From positions 1 to 6,564 of the forward strand of contig CAZVEE010000135.1 in assembly GCA_964625525.1 (NCBI GenBank): a stretch of 6,564 nucleotides of DNA, in the 5' to 3' direction. The position numbers were made by a program, and so were the translations under genes. The notes beneath the pieces were generated by a model. That model was not told the DNA's origin. It was given only the letters and a program-made list of their open reading frames with translations, and made no database searches. The DNA is from CAZVEE01 sp964625525 (GTDB lineage: Bacteria; Pseudomonadota; Alphaproteobacteria; JAJFIK01). Positions 4,838 to 6,564 of the stretch are shown piece by piece (the first letter of the stretch is position 1; every line of letters begins with the position of its first letter).

Positions 4838-6448
4838 TTGATCAAACCAACGCTTGCTGCCATCGCCGGCCGGATCTCCCGCCCAGATCTGTCGGTCCGC
4901 GACATCGCGACCTTGTCTCCGGCGCGCTTGCGCATTGAGCTGCTGGCGGGTTTGACCGTGGCTTTGGCCCTGGTGCCCGAGGCGGTGGCCTTTGCGTTTG
5001 TCGCGGGCGTGCATCCGCTCGTTGGTTTGTATGCGGCCTTTCTGGTCGGGCTCGTTACCGCCGTCATTGGCGGGCGCCCCGGCATGATTTCCGGCGCCAC
5101 CGGTGCACTGGCTGTCGTCATGGTATCGCTGGTGGCCACTCATGGGGTGGAGTACCTCTTCGCCACTGTGGTGGTGATGGGCATCATCCAAGTGGCGGCC
5201 GGCATTTTCCGGCTCGGTAAGTTCATCCGTCTGGTACCGCATCCGGTCATGCTGGGCTTCGTCAACGGCCTGGCCATTGTGATTTTCCTGGCCCAGCTTA
5301 CCCAGTTCCAAGTGCCCGGCGCGGACGGCGCGAAGGACTGGATGAGCGGCTGGCAATTGGTGACCATGCTGGCCCTGGTGGGGCTGACCATGGCTATCAT
5401 CTGGGGCATGCCCAAACTGACCAAAGCGGTGCCCGCACCGCTGGCCGGTATTGCCATTGTCGCGGTGCTGGTGCTGAGCTTCGGAATCGATGTGCCGCGG
5501 GTGGGGGATCTGGCGTCCATCCAGGGTGGCTTGCCCAGCTTTCACATCCCCATGGTACCGCTGACGCTGGAGACCCTGGAGATTATTCTCCCCTATGCGC
5601 TCATTTTGGCGGCGATCGGCCTCATCGAAAGTCTGCTCACTTTGAATCTGGTCGGTGAGATGACCAACCAGCGCGGCGGCGCCTCTCAGGAATGCGTGGC
5701 CCAGGGCCTGGCCAATCTGCTCACAGGCTTTTTCGGCGGCATGGGCGGATGCGCCATGATCGGGCAGTCCATGATCAATGTGAAATCGGGTGGGCGCACG
5801 CGTCTGTCCGGGATCGCCGCCGCCTTGTTCTTGCTCAGCTTTATCCTGGTGGGCTCAAGCCTCATCGAGCAGATCCCGCTGGCCGCCCTGGTGGGTGTCA
5901 TGTTCATGGTGGTGATCGGCACCTTTGCCTGGCGCAGTCTCGTCATTATGCGGCGCATTCCCCTGACCGATGCGGTGGTGATCGTGCTCGTGACGATTGT
6001 GACCGTGATGACCGACCTCGCCGTTGCGGTGATTGTCGGGGTTATCGTTTCGGCTCTGGCCTATGCGTGGAACAACGCGACGCGCATCCGCGCCGATATC
6101 GAGATCACCCCGGACGGCACGAAGATCTACCGCATCGAGGGGCCTCTCTTTTTCGGCTCCGCAGAGGGCTTTTCAGAACTCTTCGCACCCGATGAGGACC
6201 CGCACGCCGTGATCCTGGATTTCATGGGCAGCCGGGTGGTGGACCAGTCCGCTTTGCAAGCGATTGAGGATCTGGCGTCCAAATACGAGGCCCGCGGAAA
6301 ATCGCTTCAGTTGCGCCATCTTTCCCGCGACTGCCACGGCCTGCTGGCCCGCGCCGGACAGCTCATGGTCGATTCCGATGATGATCCCGTCTACGGCCTG
6401 GCTGTCGATTACGAAATCCAGACCGGCAAACTCAGCGGCGGCCATTGA
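4838..6448 (+). CDS. SulP family inorganic anion transporter with STAS domain
   Basis: Inner-membrane carrier of the SLC26/SulP family, which moves anions such as sulfate, bicarbonate or dicarboxylates; the substrate cannot be told from sequence. Counting from the TTG start (536 aa), the transporter core spans about 32-412. TM1 carries ALVPEAVAFAFVAGVHPLVGLYAAF (44-68), followed by GGRPGMISGATGALAVV (78-94). The family segment GEMTNQRGGASQE (273-285) leads to GFFGGMGGCAMIGQSMINVKSGGRTRLSG (297-325). The C-terminal STAS domain is about 428-520, with VILDFMGSRVVDQSAL (458-473). The start is uncertain: no in-frame ATG lies upstream of TM1. I prefer TTG 4838 because a -10-like TATACA precedes it and it gives a normal N-terminus. 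GTG 4715 (577 aa) and TTGs at 4811 and 4826 are alternatives. Only a weak GGGG lies upstream as a ribosome site. No carbonic anhydrase or sulfate gene is adjacent. Confidence 0.93.
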   Translation: MIKPTLAAIAGRISRPDLSVRDIATLSPARLRIELLAGLTVALALVPEAVAFAFVAGVHPLVGLYAAFLVGLVTAVIGGRPGMISGATGALAVVMVSLVATHGVEYLFATVVVMGIIQVAAGIFRLGKFIRLVPHPVMLGFVNGLAIVIFLAQLTQFQVPGADGAKDWMSGWQLVTMLALVGLTMAIIWGMPKLTKAVPAPLAGIAIVAVLVLSFGIDVPRVGDLASIQGGLPSFHIPMVPLTLETLEIILPYALILAAIGLIESLLTLNLVGEMTNQRGGASQECVAQGLANLLTGFFGGMGGCAMIGQSMINVKSGGRTRLSGIAAALFLLSFILVGSSLIEQIPLAALVGVMFMVVIGTFAWRSLVIMRRIPLTDAVVIVLVTIVTVMTDLAVAVIVGVIVSALAYAWNNATRIRADIEITPDGTKIYRIEGPLFFGSAEGFSELFAPDEDPHAVILDFMGSRVVDQSALQAIEDLASKYEARGKSLQLRHLSRDCHGLLARAGQLMVDSDDDPVYGLAVDYEIQTGKLSGGH

Positions 6449-6453
6449 GCCGA

Positions 6454-6495
6454 CACCAGAGCCGTTTCACCAGAGCCGTTTCACCAGAGCCGTTT
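6454..6495. repeat. Three tandem 14-bp repeats of the palindrome half-site
   Basis: CACCAGAGCCGTTT occurs three times head to tail at 6454-6467, 6468-6481 and 6482-6495. It starts 6 bases after the SulP stop codon. Each unit contains the half-site AGAGCCGTTT of the terminal palindrome, and the third copy supplies the left arm of the stem-loop that follows. The array therefore offers three possible 5' arms for one 3' arm at 6513-6525. Confidence 0.92.
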
Positions 6496-6538
6496 CAAGG
6501 ACAACCAGCTCATTGAAACGGCTCTCGGTCTTTGGTTT
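6486..6538 (+). terminator. Stem-loop with T-rich tail after the SulP gene, probable terminator
   Basis: AGAGCCGTTTCAA (6486-6498) and TTGAAACGGCTCT (6513-6525) form a perfect 13-bp stem with a 14-base loop. On the plus strand the stem is followed by CGGTCTTTGGTTT. It begins 38 bases after the SulP stop codon, so it is well placed to end that transcript. The tail is identical to the one following the stem near the left end on the minus strand. The T run is broken by G residues, so it is not a classic intrinsic terminator. Confidence 0.5.
6510..6538. repeat. Right copy of 29-bp dispersed inverted repeat
   Basis: Exact reverse complement of 2-30. It comprises the half-site TCATTGAAACGGCTCT and the outer tail CGGTCTTTGGTTT. 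Beyond it the sequence (6539-6564) shows no gene; TTTCCG and CGGAAA at 6546-6559 form a short palindrome. Confidence 0.8.
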
Positions 6539-6564
6539 GGCGCGCTTTCCGGGCGGAAAACCGC

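Noticed and set aside
4627..4938. Short open frame upstream of and overlapping sulP, with a hydrophobic segment (ALAFLVVWPICRG)
   Set aside because: It starts at GTG without a ribosome site, and the rest of its product is low in structure. It overlaps the start of sulP in another frame.
4820..5545. Minus-strand open frame of 241 codons rich in His, Gln and Gly
   Set aside because: This is the antisense shadow of the SulP membrane segments; the composition is a mirror of hydrophobic codons.
6454..6498. CRISPR array from the repeated AGAGCCGTTTCACC units
   Set aside because: The units are 14 bp and directly adjacent with no spacers, and no cas gene is present.
2..6538. Composite transposon or genomic island bounded by the 29-bp inverted repeats
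   Set aside because: There is no transposase or integrase. The cargo is housekeeping genes, and each repeat is an internally palindromic stem-loop next to a gene end, which fits a dispersed palindrome better.

Overview
The window reads as part of a GC-rich alphaproteobacterial chromosome. The assignment rests on Tgt sequence flavour, codon and base composition, a tRNA-Lys with an encoded CCA end, and a SulP transporter of a type common in marine alphaproteobacteria. Something in or near the Maricaulales/Hyphomonadales or Rhodobacterales is my guess; nothing here fixes the genus. It looks like ordinary chromosome rather than a phage or plasmid: no transposase, integrase, replication or conjugation gene is visible.

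Layout. The left part is read on the minus strand from about 3471 down to 166: tgt (queuosine tRNA modification), a 421-residue protein whose N-terminus looks like a proteasome-type Ntn hydrolase, a 174-residue proline-rich protein of unknown function, and a tRNA-Lys(UUU) gene with a plausible promoter of its own. A 105-bp divergent intergenic region (3472-3576) separates these from two plus-strand genes: a 307-residue predicted outer-membrane lipoprotein of unknown function (3577-4500) and, after a 337-bp stretch with no convincing gene, a SulP-family anion transporter with a C-terminal STAS domain (about 4838-6448).

Both ends of the window carry the same palindromic element. Positions 2-30 and 6510-6538 are a perfect 29-bp inverted repeat, and each copy is one side of a stem-loop with the core AGAGCCGTTTCA. 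Both stem-loops are oriented the same way relative to the neighbouring transcription: the stem lies downstream of tRNA-Lys on the minus strand and downstream of sulP on the plus strand, and each is followed by the T-rich tail CGGTCTTTGGTTT. This suggests a dispersed element that serves as, or travels with, transcription terminators. The right copy is preceded by three 14-bp tandem copies of its own half-site.

I see no operon that joins all the genes in one pathway. The most interesting protein is the 421-residue one: the residues corresponding to the proteasome catalytic set (Thr1, Asp17 and a Lys near 33-37, after Met removal) appear to be in place. The Tgt zinc site also looks reduced, with only one of three expected cysteines.
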